Part shown: positions 16,473 through 26,721 of the stretch, piece after piece
How the letters are laid out: each line of letters opens with the position of its first letter
Numbering within the stretch: the first letter of the stretch is position 1
Assembly (NCBI RefSeq): GCF_041365695.1
Contig: NZ_JBGFSJ010000002.1
Location: forward strand, 434,001-498,000
Source of the DNA: Rhodosalinus sp041365695
GTDB taxonomy: Bacteria; Pseudomonadota; Alphaproteobacteria; Rhodobacterales; Rhodobacteraceae
Direction: 5' to 3'
DNA: 64,000 nt
Translations under genes and position numbers: made by a program
The notes under the pieces: model-generated
What the model was told of the DNA's origin: nothing
The model's database searches: none
Seen by the model: the letters and a program-made list of their open reading frames with translations, nothing else

Positions 16473-16729
16473 TTATTTATCCTCTTAATCGCTCGAGCAA
16501 GGTCCTTTTTAAAATCCTCGATAACCTCGTCCTTTATCTCTTCCGCTACTGCATTAATTCTCGAGGAATTTCCGTCCTTTAGCTCGTGGAGGCGGAAAGT
16601 CTCTTCACATGATTTACATATGTAAATAGGCTCATATGTGTCGCCTTCTTCTGGGGCCGTCAGTTGAGGCGATGCACAAGTGGGGCAAATGAGTTCCAAG
16701 CCGCGATCGTAGTCCTTTTTCATCGGCAC
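16469..16729 (-). CDS. Zinc-ribbon hypothetical protein following uvrB
   Basis: 86 residues. A zinc-ribbon is visible: CPTC near residue 15 and CKSC near residue 38. The C-terminal half is a charged helix (VAEEIKDEVIEDFKKDLARA). AT-rich like the next gene. GTG 16729 chosen over ATG 16723 since AGGG lies 6 bases before it. It begins 3 bases after the uvrB stop codon, with its ribosome site inside the uvrB coding end, so it would be transcribed with uvrB. Function unknown. Confidence 0.7.
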   Translation of the reverse strand: MPMKKDYDRGLELICPTCASPQLTAPEEGDTYEPIYICKSCEETFRLHELKDGNSSRINAVAEEIKDEVIEDFKKDLARAIKRINK

Positions 16730-16732
16730 TTC

Positions 16733-18946
<2,214 letters not shown>

Positions 18947-19222
18947 GAGGCGTCTCCTTCCCCTTCAAGATCGCGCTTCCCCGCCCGGGTTCAACCCCGG
19001 CGGACGATCGCGCCGCCCGCCGATTGTGATTGCGAAAAGGGACATTCGTGACATATCATTTACCGGCAAGCAGCGCCTTGGCCTTTCGGCCGATCGCACA
19101 TACCCACCCCTCGCTCCCCGCGAAAGTCCGGATGGTCAAGGTCTGCCTGCACCGCGGTCCGCGAGGGATCTTGTCGCCGGCTGCGGCATCCTTCATAACC
19201 GTCTCAAGACACGGAGGAAGTC

Positions 19223-19534
19223 ATGCGCGCGCGCATCTACAAACCGTCCCGATCCGCGACCTCGTCTGGCACCGCGAAGACCCGGCAATGGGTGCTCGAA
19301 TACGCGCCGGCGAGCCCGCGGGAGATCGATCCGCTGATGGGCTGGACCTCCTCGGCAGACATGGAATCGCAAGTCCGTCTGCGCTTTCCCACCAAGAAAG
19401 CCGCGCTGGCCTACGCCCGCGAACACGGGATCGAGGCGATCGTGTTCGAGCCCCACAAGCGCCGCACCAACATCCGCGCGCGCGGCTACGGCGAGAATTT
19501 CGCGACCGACCGGCGCGGCTCCTGGACGCACTGA
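19223..19534 (+). CDS. NADH dehydrogenase accessory subunit, NDUFS4 family (ETC complex I)
   Basis: 103 residues; matches the short ETC complex I subunit family of alphaproteobacteria, homologous to mitochondrial NDUFS4 (18-kDa). Visible family features: ARIYKPSRSATSSG at the start, TRQWVLEYAP, LMGWTSSADMESQVRLRF with the conserved W-S-S-D, and the C-terminal NFATDRRGSWTH. It stabilises respiratory complex I on the cytoplasmic side. ATG follows GGAGGAAG. Monocistronic, 43 bases before tRNA-Arg. Confidence 0.9.
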   Translation: MRARIYKPSRSATSSGTAKTRQWVLEYAPASPREIDPLMGWTSSADMESQVRLRFPTKKAALAYAREHGIEAIVFEPHKRRTNIRARGYGENFATDRRGSWTH

Positions 19535-19577
19535 CGCGCTTGCGCATTTCCGCCCGATGGCCGAAAACGGCGCGAGC

Positions 19578-19654
19578 GGTCCCGTAGCTCAACTGGATAG
19601 AGCAGCCGACTTCTAATCGGCAGGCTGAGGGTTCGAGTCCTTCCGGGACCGCCA
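19578..19654 (+). tRNA. tRNA-Arg (anticodon UCU)
   Basis: 77 bases including an encoded CCA. Acceptor stem GGTCCCG/CGGGACC, D-arm GCTC..GAGC, anticodon stem GCCGA/TCGGC with loop CTTCTAA (anticodon TCT, decodes AGA), and T-loop GGTTCGAGTCC. All stems pair. It lies 24 bases before a ModE-like gene. No integrase or duplicated tRNA end was found beside it. Confidence 0.95.
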
Positions 19655-19677
19655 GACCGACCGAGGAGGCCGCGGCC

Positions 19678-20058
19678 CTGACCGAGCACCCTCCACGCCT
19701 TCGCCTGCGCGTCGTGTTCGGCGCCGATGCCATGCTGGGCCCCGGCAAGGCGGACCTGCTCGAACTGATCGAGCAGACCGGGTCCATCGCGGCGGCGGGC
19801 CGCGCCATGCGGATGAGCTACAAGCGCGCCTGGAGCCTCGTGGAGGAAATGAACGCCGCGTTCCGGGCACCGCTCGTGGCGCGCAGCCGAGGCGGCGCCC
19901 GTGGCGGTGGCGCGCATCTGACCGAGACGGGAGCGACGGTGCTGGCGCATTACCGCGCGCTCGAACGGCGGGCGACCGACGCCGGAGAGGCGGAGATCGC
20001 TGCGCTGCGCGCCCTGCTCGCGGAGGCGGGCGCGTCCGACATGTCCGGCGGGAAATAA
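19678..20058 (+). CDS. ModE-like winged-helix regulator (DNA-binding domain only)
   Basis: 126 residues if translation begins at CTG 19678, which sits 9 bases after GAGGAGG; GTG 19714 is the alternative (114 residues). Typical N-terminal ModE/LysR-type helix-turn-helix: ADLLELIEQTGSIAAAGRAM then MSYKRAWSLVEEMN. ModE normally has C-terminal Mop domains that bind molybdate; they are absent here, so molybdate sensing must come from elsewhere or this is a shorter family type. It is followed by a perfect palindrome and modABC, which it probably regulates. Confidence 0.8.
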   Translation: MTEHPPRLRLRVVFGADAMLGPGKADLLELIEQTGSIAAAGRAMRMSYKRAWSLVEEMNAAFRAPLVARSRGGARGGGAHLTETGATVLAHYRALERRATDAGEAEIAALRALLAEAGASDMSGGK

Positions 20059-20085
20059 CGCTTGCCATTGGCGGGGTTGCCGGGC

Positions 20086-20107
20086 GATATGTTTCGTGAA
20101 ACATATC
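20086..20107. promoter_or_regulatory. Perfect 22-bp palindrome, likely ModE-type operator
   Basis: GATATGTTTC-GT-GAAACATATC: perfect 10-bp arms, AT-rich in GC-rich surroundings, 20 bases before the modA start. It lies between the regulator gene and modA and resembles ATAT..ATAT-type Mo-boxes of proteobacteria. Confidence 0.75.
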
Positions 20108-20127
20108 AACAGGAGAGAGACGCCCCG

Positions 20128-20916
20128 GTGTTCAAGCCAGCTTGCATTCGAGCGGCCGCCCGCACGACAGCGGCTGCGCTGGTCATCGCCATGTGCGCCC
20201 CCGTGCCGGCCAGCGCGGACCGGATCACGGTGTTCGCCGCGGCCAGCATGAGCGACGCGATGGCGGAGATCGAGCAGGGTTTCGAGGCCGCCACCGGCCA
20301 CGACGTCGTTGTCTCCCTCGCCGGATCCTCCGCGCTCGCCCGCCAGATCCAGCAGGGCGCGCCGGCGGATGTCTTCATCTCCGCCAACCCGGGCTGGATG
20401 GACATGCTCGAGGCCGACGGCCTTGTCGAAGCGGCCACGCGCTTCGATCTTCTTGCGAATTCCCTCGTGCTGGTCGCGGCGGGTGGCGCCGCCGCGCCGG
20501 TCGAGATCGGTCCCGGAATGGACCTCGCGGGCCTCCTGGGCGACGGGCGGCTGGCCATGGCGCTCGTCGACGCGGTGCCCGCGGGCATCTACGGCAAGGC
20601 GGCGCTGGAAAGCCTCGGGCAGTGGGACAAGGTCGCGGCGCAAGTGGCGCAGGCCGACAACGTCCGCGCCGCGCTCGCCTTCGTGGCGACGGGCGAGGCG
20701 CCTTACGGCATCGTCTACGCCACCGATGCGGTGGCCGAGGATGATGTCACGGTCGCCGGCACCTTTCCCGCCGCGACCCATCCGCCCATCGTCTATCCGG
20801 CCGCCGCCCTCGCCGAGACCCAGAGCGCCCTGAGCCGGACCTTCCTCGACTTCCTCCGCAGCCCGGACTCGCGCAAGGCGTTCGAGCGTCAGGGCTTCGT
20901 GGTCCTCGCCGAATAG
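20128..20916 (+). CDS. modA: Molybdate ABC transporter, periplasmic binding protein
   Basis: Binds molybdate/tungstate in the periplasm for ModBC. 262 residues from GTG 20128 (AGGAGAGA upstream). Signal peptide about 1-28 (CAPVPASAD). Mature part opens with the family signature ITVFAAASMSDAM, followed by SLAGSSALARQI, GAPADVFISANPGWMD, and the hinge-region AVPAGIYGKAALES and GEAPYGIVYATDA, all contributing oxyanion-binding Ser/Ala/Tyr positions. First gene of the modABC operon. Confidence 0.95.
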   Translation: MFKPACIRAAARTTAAALVIAMCAPVPASADRITVFAAASMSDAMAEIEQGFEAATGHDVVVSLAGSSALARQIQQGAPADVFISANPGWMDMLEADGLVEAATRFDLLANSLVLVAAGGAAAPVEIGPGMDLAGLLGDGRLAMALVDAVPAGIYGKAALESLGQWDKVAAQVAQADNVRAALAFVATGEAPYGIVYATDAVAEDDVTVAGTFPAATHPPIVYPAAALAETQSALSRTFLDFLRSPDSRKAFERQGFVVLAE

Positions 20917-20919
20917 CGC

Positions 20920-21615
20920 ATGTTGGACTGGCTCGGCCCTGATGAATGGCGGGCGGTGGCGTTGTCGCTGCGCGTCTCCCTCTGGGCGACGCTGGTCAGC
21001 TTGCCGCTGGGTATCCTCACGGCTTATGCGCTGGCCCGCTGGTCCTTTCCCGGCAAGCAGCTTCTGAACGGCATCGTGCACCTGCCGCTCATCCTGCCGC
21101 CGGTGGTGACGGGCTACCTGTTGTTGCTGACGTTCGGCACGCGCGGGCCTGTCGGCAGCGTCCTGGCCGATTGGGGCATCGTCCTCGCCTTTCGCTGGAC
21201 AGGCGCGGCGCTCGCGGCGGGCGTCATGGCCTTTCCGCTGATGGTGCGCGCGATCCGCCTGTCGATCGAGGCGGTGGACCCGAAGCTCGAGCAGGCGAGC
21301 GCGACGCTCGGCGCGCCGCCGCTCTGGGTCTTCCTGACGGTGACGTTGCCGATGGCACTGCCGGGCATCGTGGCGGGCGCCATCCTCGCCTTTGCCAAGG
21401 CGATGGGCGAGTTCGGCGCGACGATCACGTTTGTGTCGAACATCCCCGGTGAGACACGCACGATCCCGTCCGCGATCTACGCGTTCCTGCAGATCCCCGG
21501 CGGCGAAGGCCCGGCGATGAAGCTGGTGATCGTCTCGGTGGTCGTGGCGATGGGGGCGCTCTTATTGTCGGAAGTCGTGGGGCGCCGCGTCGCCGCGCGC
21601 GTCGGCGGCGCCTGA
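20920..21615 (+). CDS. modB: Molybdate ABC transporter permease
   Basis: Inner-membrane permease of 231 residues with about five membrane helices. The ABC coupling motif is EQASATLGAPPLWVFLTVTL near residues 126-145, and AFAKAMGEFGATITFVSNIP is characteristic of ModB. ATG lies 3 bases after the modA stop, and the end overlaps modC by one base (TGATG). Confidence 0.95.
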   Translation: MLDWLGPDEWRAVALSLRVSLWATLVSLPLGILTAYALARWSFPGKQLLNGIVHLPLILPPVVTGYLLLLTFGTRGPVGSVLADWGIVLAFRWTGAALAAGVMAFPLMVRAIRLSIEAVDPKLEQASATLGAPPLWVFLTVTLPMALPGIVAGAILAFAKAMGEFGATITFVSNIPGETRTIPSAIYAFLQIPGGEGPAMKLVIVSVVVAMGALLLSEVVGRRVAARVGGA

Positions 21616-22700
21616 TGCTCGAGGTCGAGGTCAGCCACGCGTTCCCGGGCTTCGAACTCGATGCACGCTTCGAGGCGCCGCCGGGTGTCACCGCTCTTTT
21701 CGGGCGCTCCGGGTCGGGAAAGACCACCGTGGTGAATGCGGTGGCGGGGCTTCTGCGCCCGGACAAGGGCCGGGTCGCGGTCAACGGGGAGGCGCTTTTC
21801 GATATCGAGGCCGGGCTCTGGACGCCGCCCCACCGCCGACGGGTCGGCTACGTGTTCCAGGAGGGGCGGCTCTTTCCCCATCTCACGGTGCGGCAGAACC
21901 TGCTTTACGGCCGATGGATGGCGCGTGCCGCTCGGGATGCGGCGGCCTTCGACCGGATCGTTGGGATGCTTGGATTGGAGCCGCTCCTGCCGCGCCGCCC
22001 GGGGGGCCTGTCGGGCGGCGAAAAGCAGCGCGTCGCGGTCGGGCGCGCGCTTCTCGCCGCGCCGCGCCTCATCCTGATGGACGAGCCGCTCGCCGCGCTC
22101 GACGAGGCGCGCAAGGCCGAGATCCTGCCCTATCTCGAGCGTCTCCGCGACGAAACGGAAACGCCCGTCCTCTACGTCAGCCACTCGGTCGCGGAGGTGG
22201 CGCGGCTCGCCACTACGGTGGTCGCGCTGAAGGAGGGCCGCGTGCTGCGCGCGGGGCCTGCGGCCGAGGTCATGTCGGACCCGGCGGCTGTGCCCGCCTT
22301 CGGGCCGCGCGCGGCGGGCAGCGTGATCACCGCCCGCGTCGTCGCCCATCACCCCGACGGCCTGACCGAACTCGCCGCGCCGGGCGGGCGGCTTTTCCTG
22401 CCGCGCGTCGCCGCGTCGGAGGGCGCACCGCTGCGCGTGCGCGTGTCGGCTCAGGACGTGATGATTTCCACGACGCGTCCCGACGGCCTTTCGGCACTGA
22501 ACCTTCTGGAGGGCCGGATCGCCGCGCTCCGTCCGGGCGAGGGGCCGGGCCTGCTGGTGCGGATCGATCTCGGGGCAGGGGAGATCCTGGCACGAATCAC
22601 CCGCCGCTCGGCCAAGGCGTTGGCGCTTGCCGAGGGGCAGCAGGTGGTCGCGGTGGTCAAGGCGGTGTCGGTGGCGCCGGGCGACGTCGGCGGCGGCTGA
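21615..22700 (+). CDS. modC: Molybdate ABC transporter ATP-binding protein
   Basis: ATPase driving molybdate import. 361 residues. Walker A GRSGSGKTT near residues 34-42, Q-loop FQEGRLFPHLT, signature LSGGEKQRVAVGRALL, Walker B LILMDEPLAALDE, and H-loop YVSHSVAEV. C-terminal Mop/TOBE domain from about 290 (LNLLEGRIAALRPG to VVAVVKAVSV), which binds oxyanion and may regulate transport. Ends 11 bases from the convergent hom gene. Confidence 0.95.
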   Translation: MLEVEVSHAFPGFELDARFEAPPGVTALFGRSGSGKTTVVNAVAGLLRPDKGRVAVNGEALFDIEAGLWTPPHRRRVGYVFQEGRLFPHLTVRQNLLYGRWMARAARDAAAFDRIVGMLGLEPLLPRRPGGLSGGEKQRVAVGRALLAAPRLILMDEPLAALDEARKAEILPYLERLRDETETPVLYVSHSVAEVARLATTVVALKEGRVLRAGPAAEVMSDPAAVPAFGPRAAGSVITARVVAHHPDGLTELAAPGGRLFLPRVAASEGAPLRVRVSAQDVMISTTRPDGLSALNLLEGRIAALRPGEGPGLLVRIDLGAGEILARITRRSAKALALAEGQQVVAVVKAVSVAPGDVGGG

Positions 22701-22711
22701 GCCCCGCGGCG

Positions 22712-23998
22712 TCAGACGCTTTCGATCCGAAGCGCCACCACCTCGCCGGCCAGAACGCCGGTGCCCGGCATGGCCTCCAGCGCCGCATCGAGCGCGTCGC
22801 GCGCCGTCTTGTGGGTCACGATCAGCACCGGGGCGGTGTCGGCGGCGTGCTTGTACTGGCGCATCCGGTCGATGGAGATACCGGCCTCGCCCAGAACGGT
22901 GGCGATCTGCGCGAGCGCCCCGGGGCGATCCTTCAGTTCCATGCGCAGGTAGTAGGGCGCGGGCGTCGCCGTGCGCGCGGGCGTGGCGTGGGCCAGCCTT
23001 GCGGCGGGCACCCCGAAGGTGGAGACGCGCGTGCCCCGCGCGATGTCGAGCACGTCGGACATCACCGCGCTGGCCGTCGGGCCCTCGCCGGCCCCCGCGC
23101 CCCGCAGCACGATCTGGCCCACCGCGTCGCCTTCCAGGACGCACATGTTCGTGGGGCCCTCGAGCTGGCCTATGGGCGAGCTTGCCGGCACGAGGCAGGG
23201 CGACATGCGGGTTTCCAGCCCCCGCCCCGTCATCTGCGCCACGCCCAGAAGCTTGATGCGGAAGCCGAGGTCGCGCGCCCGGCGGATGTCGTCGATGGAG
23301 ATGCGCTCGATCCCCTCGATCTCGACCCCGTCGAAATCCACCCGCGTGCCGAAGGCGATCGCGGCCAGCAGCGCGAGCTTGTGGGCCGCGTCGATGCCGC
23401 CCACGTCGAGGGTGGGGTCGGCCTCCAGGTAGCCAAGCTGGTTCGCCTCGTCGAAGACCGTGTCGTAGGACAGACCGGCGCTTTCCATCCGGGTCAGGAT
23501 GTAGTTGCAGGTGCCGTTCATCACGCCCATCACGCGGGTGAGGTCGTTGCCGGCCAGCCCCTCGGTCAGCGACTTGATGACCGGGATGCCGCCGGCCACC
23601 GCCGCCTCGAAGCGCAGCACGCGCCCCGCGGCCTCGGCCGCCTCGGCAAGCGCCTGGCCGTGGATGGCGAGCATCGCCTTGTTGGCGGTGACCACGTCCT
23701 TGCCCGCGGCGAGCGCGGCCTCGGTCGCGGCCTTGGCGGGGCCGTCCGAGCCGCCCATCAGCTCCACGAACACGTCCACGTCGTCGCGCGTGGCCAGCGC
23801 GACGGGATCGTCCTCCCAGCTGTAGTCGGCAAGGCTCACGCCGCGGTCCTTGTCGCGGGTGCGCGCGGAGACGGCGGAGATCGTCACCGGCCGCCCGGTG
23901 CGCGCCTCCAGCAGTTCGGCCTTGCGGCGCACGATCTTGACGACGCCGGCGCCCACCGTGCCGAGACCGGCGATGCCGAGACGCAGGGGATCGGACAT
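22712..23998 (-). CDS. hom: Homoserine dehydrogenase
   Basis: NAD(P)-dependent reduction of aspartate semialdehyde to homoserine in threonine/methionine synthesis. 428 residues, normal for the family. Rossmann motif GIAGLGTVGAG near residues 7-17, TANKAMLAIHG, FEAAVAGGIPVIKSL, MNGTCNYILTRM, and LGYLEADPTLDVGGIDAAHK with the catalytic region. C-terminal ACT domain about 350-428 (ELKDRPGALAQIATVLGEAG) for threonine feedback. ATG 23998 follows AAAGGAG. Confidence 0.97.
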   Translation of the reverse strand: MSDPLRLGIAGLGTVGAGVVKIVRRKAELLEARTGRPVTISAVSARTRDKDRGVSLADYSWEDDPVALATRDDVDVFVELMGGSDGPAKAATEAALAAGKDVVTANKAMLAIHGQALAEAAEAAGRVLRFEAAVAGGIPVIKSLTEGLAGNDLTRVMGVMNGTCNYILTRMESAGLSYDTVFDEANQLGYLEADPTLDVGGIDAAHKLALLAAIAFGTRVDFDGVEIEGIERISIDDIRRARDLGFRIKLLGVAQMTGRGLETRMSPCLVPASSPIGQLEGPTNMCVLEGDAVGQIVLRGAGAGEGPTASAVMSDVLDIARGTRVSTFGVPAARLAHATPARTATPAPYYLRMELKDRPGALAQIATVLGEAGISIDRMRQYKHAADTAPVLIVTHKTARDALDAALEAMPGTGVLAGEVVALRIESV

Positions 23999-24101
23999 GG
24001 GCTGGCTCCTTTCGGGTGGGGACGTTCCTGGTACGCTTCCGGCGCGATCTATCCCGATCGCCGCGGGCGTGCAACGCCAAGCCGCCGCGCGGCGCTTACG
24101 C

Positions 24102-24404
24102 CTACTCCGCGCGAAGCGCGTCGGCCCGCAGGCGCAGCGTGTCCGCCCGCGCCGAGAGCGCCGCGGCCTCGCTGCCCGTGTCGGTGCGCGCCCGGGCCTG
24201 CAACGCCGCCGCCTGCAGCGACAGACGCTCCGCCGCCTCCGGCGTGGCGCGGGGCGGGCGGTCCGGGCCGAGCACCTCCTCGATGGGCAGAAGCCGGGGG
24301 TAGGGCGCGTTCGCCACGTCCGGCGCGACCGCCGCGTCAAGGTCCGGGAACTGCGTGCAGGCGGCGAGCGCGGTCAGGGCGAGCATGAAGAGGCGAGGGC
24401 GCAT
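24102..24404 (-). CDS. Small lipoprotein of unknown function
   Basis: 100 residues; lipobox LAAC with Cys near residue 16, so lipid-anchored. The C-terminal half is an Ala/Arg-rich helix with a heptad-like pattern (AERLSLQAAALQARA; ALSARADTLRLRADAL), suggesting a coiled coil. Same strand as hom, about 100 bases upstream of it, and divergent from the TetR gene. Conserved in Rhodobacteraceae-type genomes as far as I recall; function unknown. Confidence 0.65.
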   Translation of the reverse strand: MRPRLFMLALTALAACTQFPDLDAAVAPDVANAPYPRLLPIEEVLGPDRPPRATPEAAERLSLQAAALQARARTDTGSEAAALSARADTLRLRADALRAE

Positions 24405-24477
24405 CGGGCGGCTTTCCGGCTGGGTCTGTCACCCTCTTGCCTCAGGGCGCGCGGGGCTGGCAAGCGCGGCGGTTGAT

Positions 24478-24493
24478 CTGAACGGGCGTTCAG
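24478..24493. promoter_or_regulatory. Palindrome upstream of TetR gene, likely its operator
   Basis: CTGAACG-GG-CGTTCAG, perfect 7-bp arms, ending 15 bases before the TetR ATG. The TGAACG/CGTTCA form is typical of TetR-family operators. Also lies upstream of the divergent lipoprotein gene. Confidence 0.65.
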
Positions 24494-24508
24494 TAAATCC
24501 TGCCACCC

Positions 24509-25099
24509 ATGGCACGCACGGCAGGATCGCATGCGGGGGTGACCGGCCCGAGGATGCGCGCGGCCGCGTTGAAGCTTTTCGCGCGCCACGGCTACGCGGC
24601 GGTCTCGATGCGCCGGATCGCCGCCGAGGTGGGTGTTCAGGCCGGGGCGCTCTACAGCTACACGCCCGACAAGCAGACGCTGCTCTTCTCGCTTCTCGAA
24701 AATCACATGGAAGAGTTGCTGGCGGCGCGCATGGCGCTGCCCGCCTCGGGCCCCGCGCTCGCGCGGCTCGAGGCGTTCACCCGGTTTCACATCCGGTTCC
24801 ACCTCGAGCGCCCCGAGGCGGTCTTCATCTCCTACATGGAGCTTCGCAATCTGGAGCCGGAGAATTTCGCCGTGATCGAGGGGCTACGGCGGGATTACGA
24901 GACCTTTCTGGAAACCATTCTGCGCGATGGCGATGCCGAGGGCGTTTTCGCGGTGCCCGACACCAAGATCGCCGCGCTCGCCCTCATCGCCATGCTGAAC
25001 GGCGTGAACACCTGGTATCGCGCGGACGGCCGGCTCTCGCTTGCCGAGGTGGAGGCGATCCACTGGGACATGGTGCGCAAGGCGGTCGCGGCGGCCTGA
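24509..25099 (+). CDS. TetR-family transcriptional regulator
   Basis: 196 residues. N-terminal helix-turn-helix about residues 15-62 (ALKLFARHGYAAVSMRRIAAEVGVQAGALYSYTPDK), then an all-helical ligand domain of the TetR_C_33-like type (FTRFHIRFHLERPEAVFISYMELR). The class commonly senses acyl-CoA or other small molecules; the ligand here is unknown. No ribosome site precedes ATG 24509, and the palindrome abuts the gene, so the message may be leaderless or nearly so. Probably autoregulated. Confidence 0.85.
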   Translation: MARTAGSHAGVTGPRMRAAALKLFARHGYAAVSMRRIAAEVGVQAGALYSYTPDKQTLLFSLLENHMEELLAARMALPASGPALARLEAFTRFHIRFHLERPEAVFISYMELRNLEPENFAVIEGLRRDYETFLETILRDGDAEGVFAVPDTKIAALALIAMLNGVNTWYRADGRLSLAEVEAIHWDMVRKAVAAA

Positions 25100-25144
25100 C
25101 CGATCCGGGGCCGGGCCGCGCCCTGGCCCGATCCCGGCGCGCGG

Positions 25145-26053
25145 TCAGTCGGCCCGGATGAAGGTGCCGTTCCGCAACTCGGTCACGGCCTGCAGGATCT
25201 CCTCGCGGGTGTTCATCACGATCGGCCCATGCCAGGCGACGGGTTCGCGGATCGGCGCGCCCGAGATCAGCAGGAAGCGGATGCCCTCCGGCCCGGCCTG
25301 CACCGTCACCTCGTCGCCGGTGCCGAAGCGCACGAGAGTGCGGTCGCCCGACAGGTCGCGGATGTTCACTTCCTGGCCGGCGATCTCCTTCTCGAGCAGC
25401 ACGCCCGCGGGCTGGCTCGCGTCGGCGAAGACGCCCGCGCCGTGAAACACGTAGGCGAAGGCGCGGCGGTAGGTGTCGATGCGGAACGTCTTCTTCACGC
25501 CCGCGGGCACGAAGATGTCGAGATATTGCGGCTCCGCCGCGATGCCGTCCACCGGGCCGGTCCTGCCCCAGAACTCGCCCACGATCACCTTCACGCGCGT
25601 GCCGTCATCGTCGATCACCTCGGGAATGTCGGTGCCTTTCACGTCCTGATAGCGGGGCGCGGTCATCTTCAGCGACGACGGCAGGTTCGCCCAGAGCTGG
25701 AAGCCGTGCATCTGACCCGCCGCGTTTCCCTTCGGCATCTCCTGGTGCAGGATGCCCGACCCGGCGGTCATCCACTGCACGTCGCCCGCGCCGAGCGAGC
25801 CGACATTGCCGAGGCTGTCGCCGTGATCGACCGTGCCCTCGAGCACATAGGTGATCGTCTCGATGCCGCGGTGCGGGTGCCAGGGAAAGCCGCGCTGATA
25901 GTGCTCGGGCACATCGTTGCGGAAGTCGTCGAAAAGCAGGAACGGGTCGAGCTCCGATGGATCCTGGAAACCGAAGGCGCGGTGCAGGTGCACGCCCGCG
26001 CCTTCAAGCGTCGGCTGCGCGCGGCGGGTCTCGACGGTCGGTCTGAGTGACAT
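25145..26053 (-). CDS. Pirin family protein (bicupin)
   Basis: 302 residues, cytoplasmic. N-terminal cupin with the metal-binding set H59, H61 (WHPHRGIETITYVLEG), H103 and E105 (GSGILHQEMP), as in pirins with quercetinase or redox-sensing activity. C-terminal cupin domain with conserved GPEGIRFLLISGAPIREPVAWHGPIVMNT. ATG 26053 follows GGAGAG. Convergent with the TetR gene. Substrate unknown. Confidence 0.9.
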   Translation of the reverse strand: MSLRPTVETRRAQPTLEGAGVHLHRAFGFQDPSELDPFLLFDDFRNDVPEHYQRGFPWHPHRGIETITYVLEGTVDHGDSLGNVGSLGAGDVQWMTAGSGILHQEMPKGNAAGQMHGFQLWANLPSSLKMTAPRYQDVKGTDIPEVIDDDGTRVKVIVGEFWGRTGPVDGIAAEPQYLDIFVPAGVKKTFRIDTYRRAFAYVFHGAGVFADASQPAGVLLEKEIAGQEVNIRDLSGDRTLVRFGTGDEVTVQAGPEGIRFLLISGAPIREPVAWHGPIVMNTREEILQAVTELRNGTFIRAD

Positions 26054-26220
26054 GGCGCTCTCTCCGGATTGATGTGACATCACGGCAGATAAGGGGCGTC
26101 GCGTCCGCGAGCAACGCGGGGGGCGAGAGGGCCGGTGTGCGGCACCGCACAGTCGCCGGCCCCTCGCCATCGCCGCGTGCCCGCGCTAGACCACGCGTCG
26201 AACCAGCGGACGGGGCAGGC

Positions 26221-26715
26221 ATGAGCGAGCGGGATGAGCGGCACGACAGTGTGGAGGTGCGGCTTGCGCCCTCGCCGGGGCGGCGGTGGTTCGGGCTGGG
26301 CGTGACCTACGCTCTCGGCGCGCTTCTGCTTTACCTCGCGCTCGCGGCGCCGCCCGCGCCGGCCTGGCAGGTCTTTCTCGTCTTCGCGGCGGGAGCCGCG
26401 CTCTGGACCGGCGAGAAGATGCGCCGCGCGACGTCGGGCGCGGTGGAACTGACCGCCCAGGGGTTGCGTGATACGGACGGCACGCTGATCGCCCGCCTGG
26501 ACGAGATCGAGGGACTGGATCGCGGGATGTTCGCCTTCAAGCCGTCCGGTGGCTTTCTTCTGCGCCTTGCCGCGCCGCGAAGCCCCCGGGTCTGGCGCCC
26601 GGGCCTGTGGTGGCGCACCGGCCGCCGGGTCGGCGTGGGCGGCATGACCTCACGCGCAGAGGCCCGCGCGATGGCGGACCTCATTTCGCTCAGGCTGGCA
26701 AAGCGGGATCGCTGA
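26221..26715 (+). CDS. Conserved membrane protein of unknown function
   Basis: 164 residues. Two membrane segments (about 26-42 LGVTYALGALLLYLALA and 48-62 WQVFLVFAAGAALW), then a cytoplasmic domain resembling a PH-like beta fold (AVELTAQGLRDTDGTLIARLDEI, PSGGFLLRLA). Starts at ATG 26221; no strong ribosome site. Convergent with the TadE-like genes, 6 bases apart. No named family recognised. Confidence 0.65.
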   Translation: MSERDERHDSVEVRLAPSPGRRWFGLGVTYALGALLLYLALAAPPAPAWQVFLVFAAGAALWTGEKMRRATSGAVELTAQGLRDTDGTLIARLDEIEGLDRGMFAFKPSGGFLLRLAAPRSPRVWRPGLWWRTGRRVGVGGMTSRAEARAMADLISLRLAKRDR

Positions 26716-26721
26716 GCCTGC

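Noticed and set aside
18947..19222. LexA box (GTTC-N7-GTTC) expected upstream of uvrB
   Set aside because: No matching pair of half sites was seen; uvrB is not clearly under SOS control from this region.
19555..19700. Integration site at tRNA-Arg
   Set aside because: No integrase, no repeated tRNA 3' end and no composition shift next to the tRNA.
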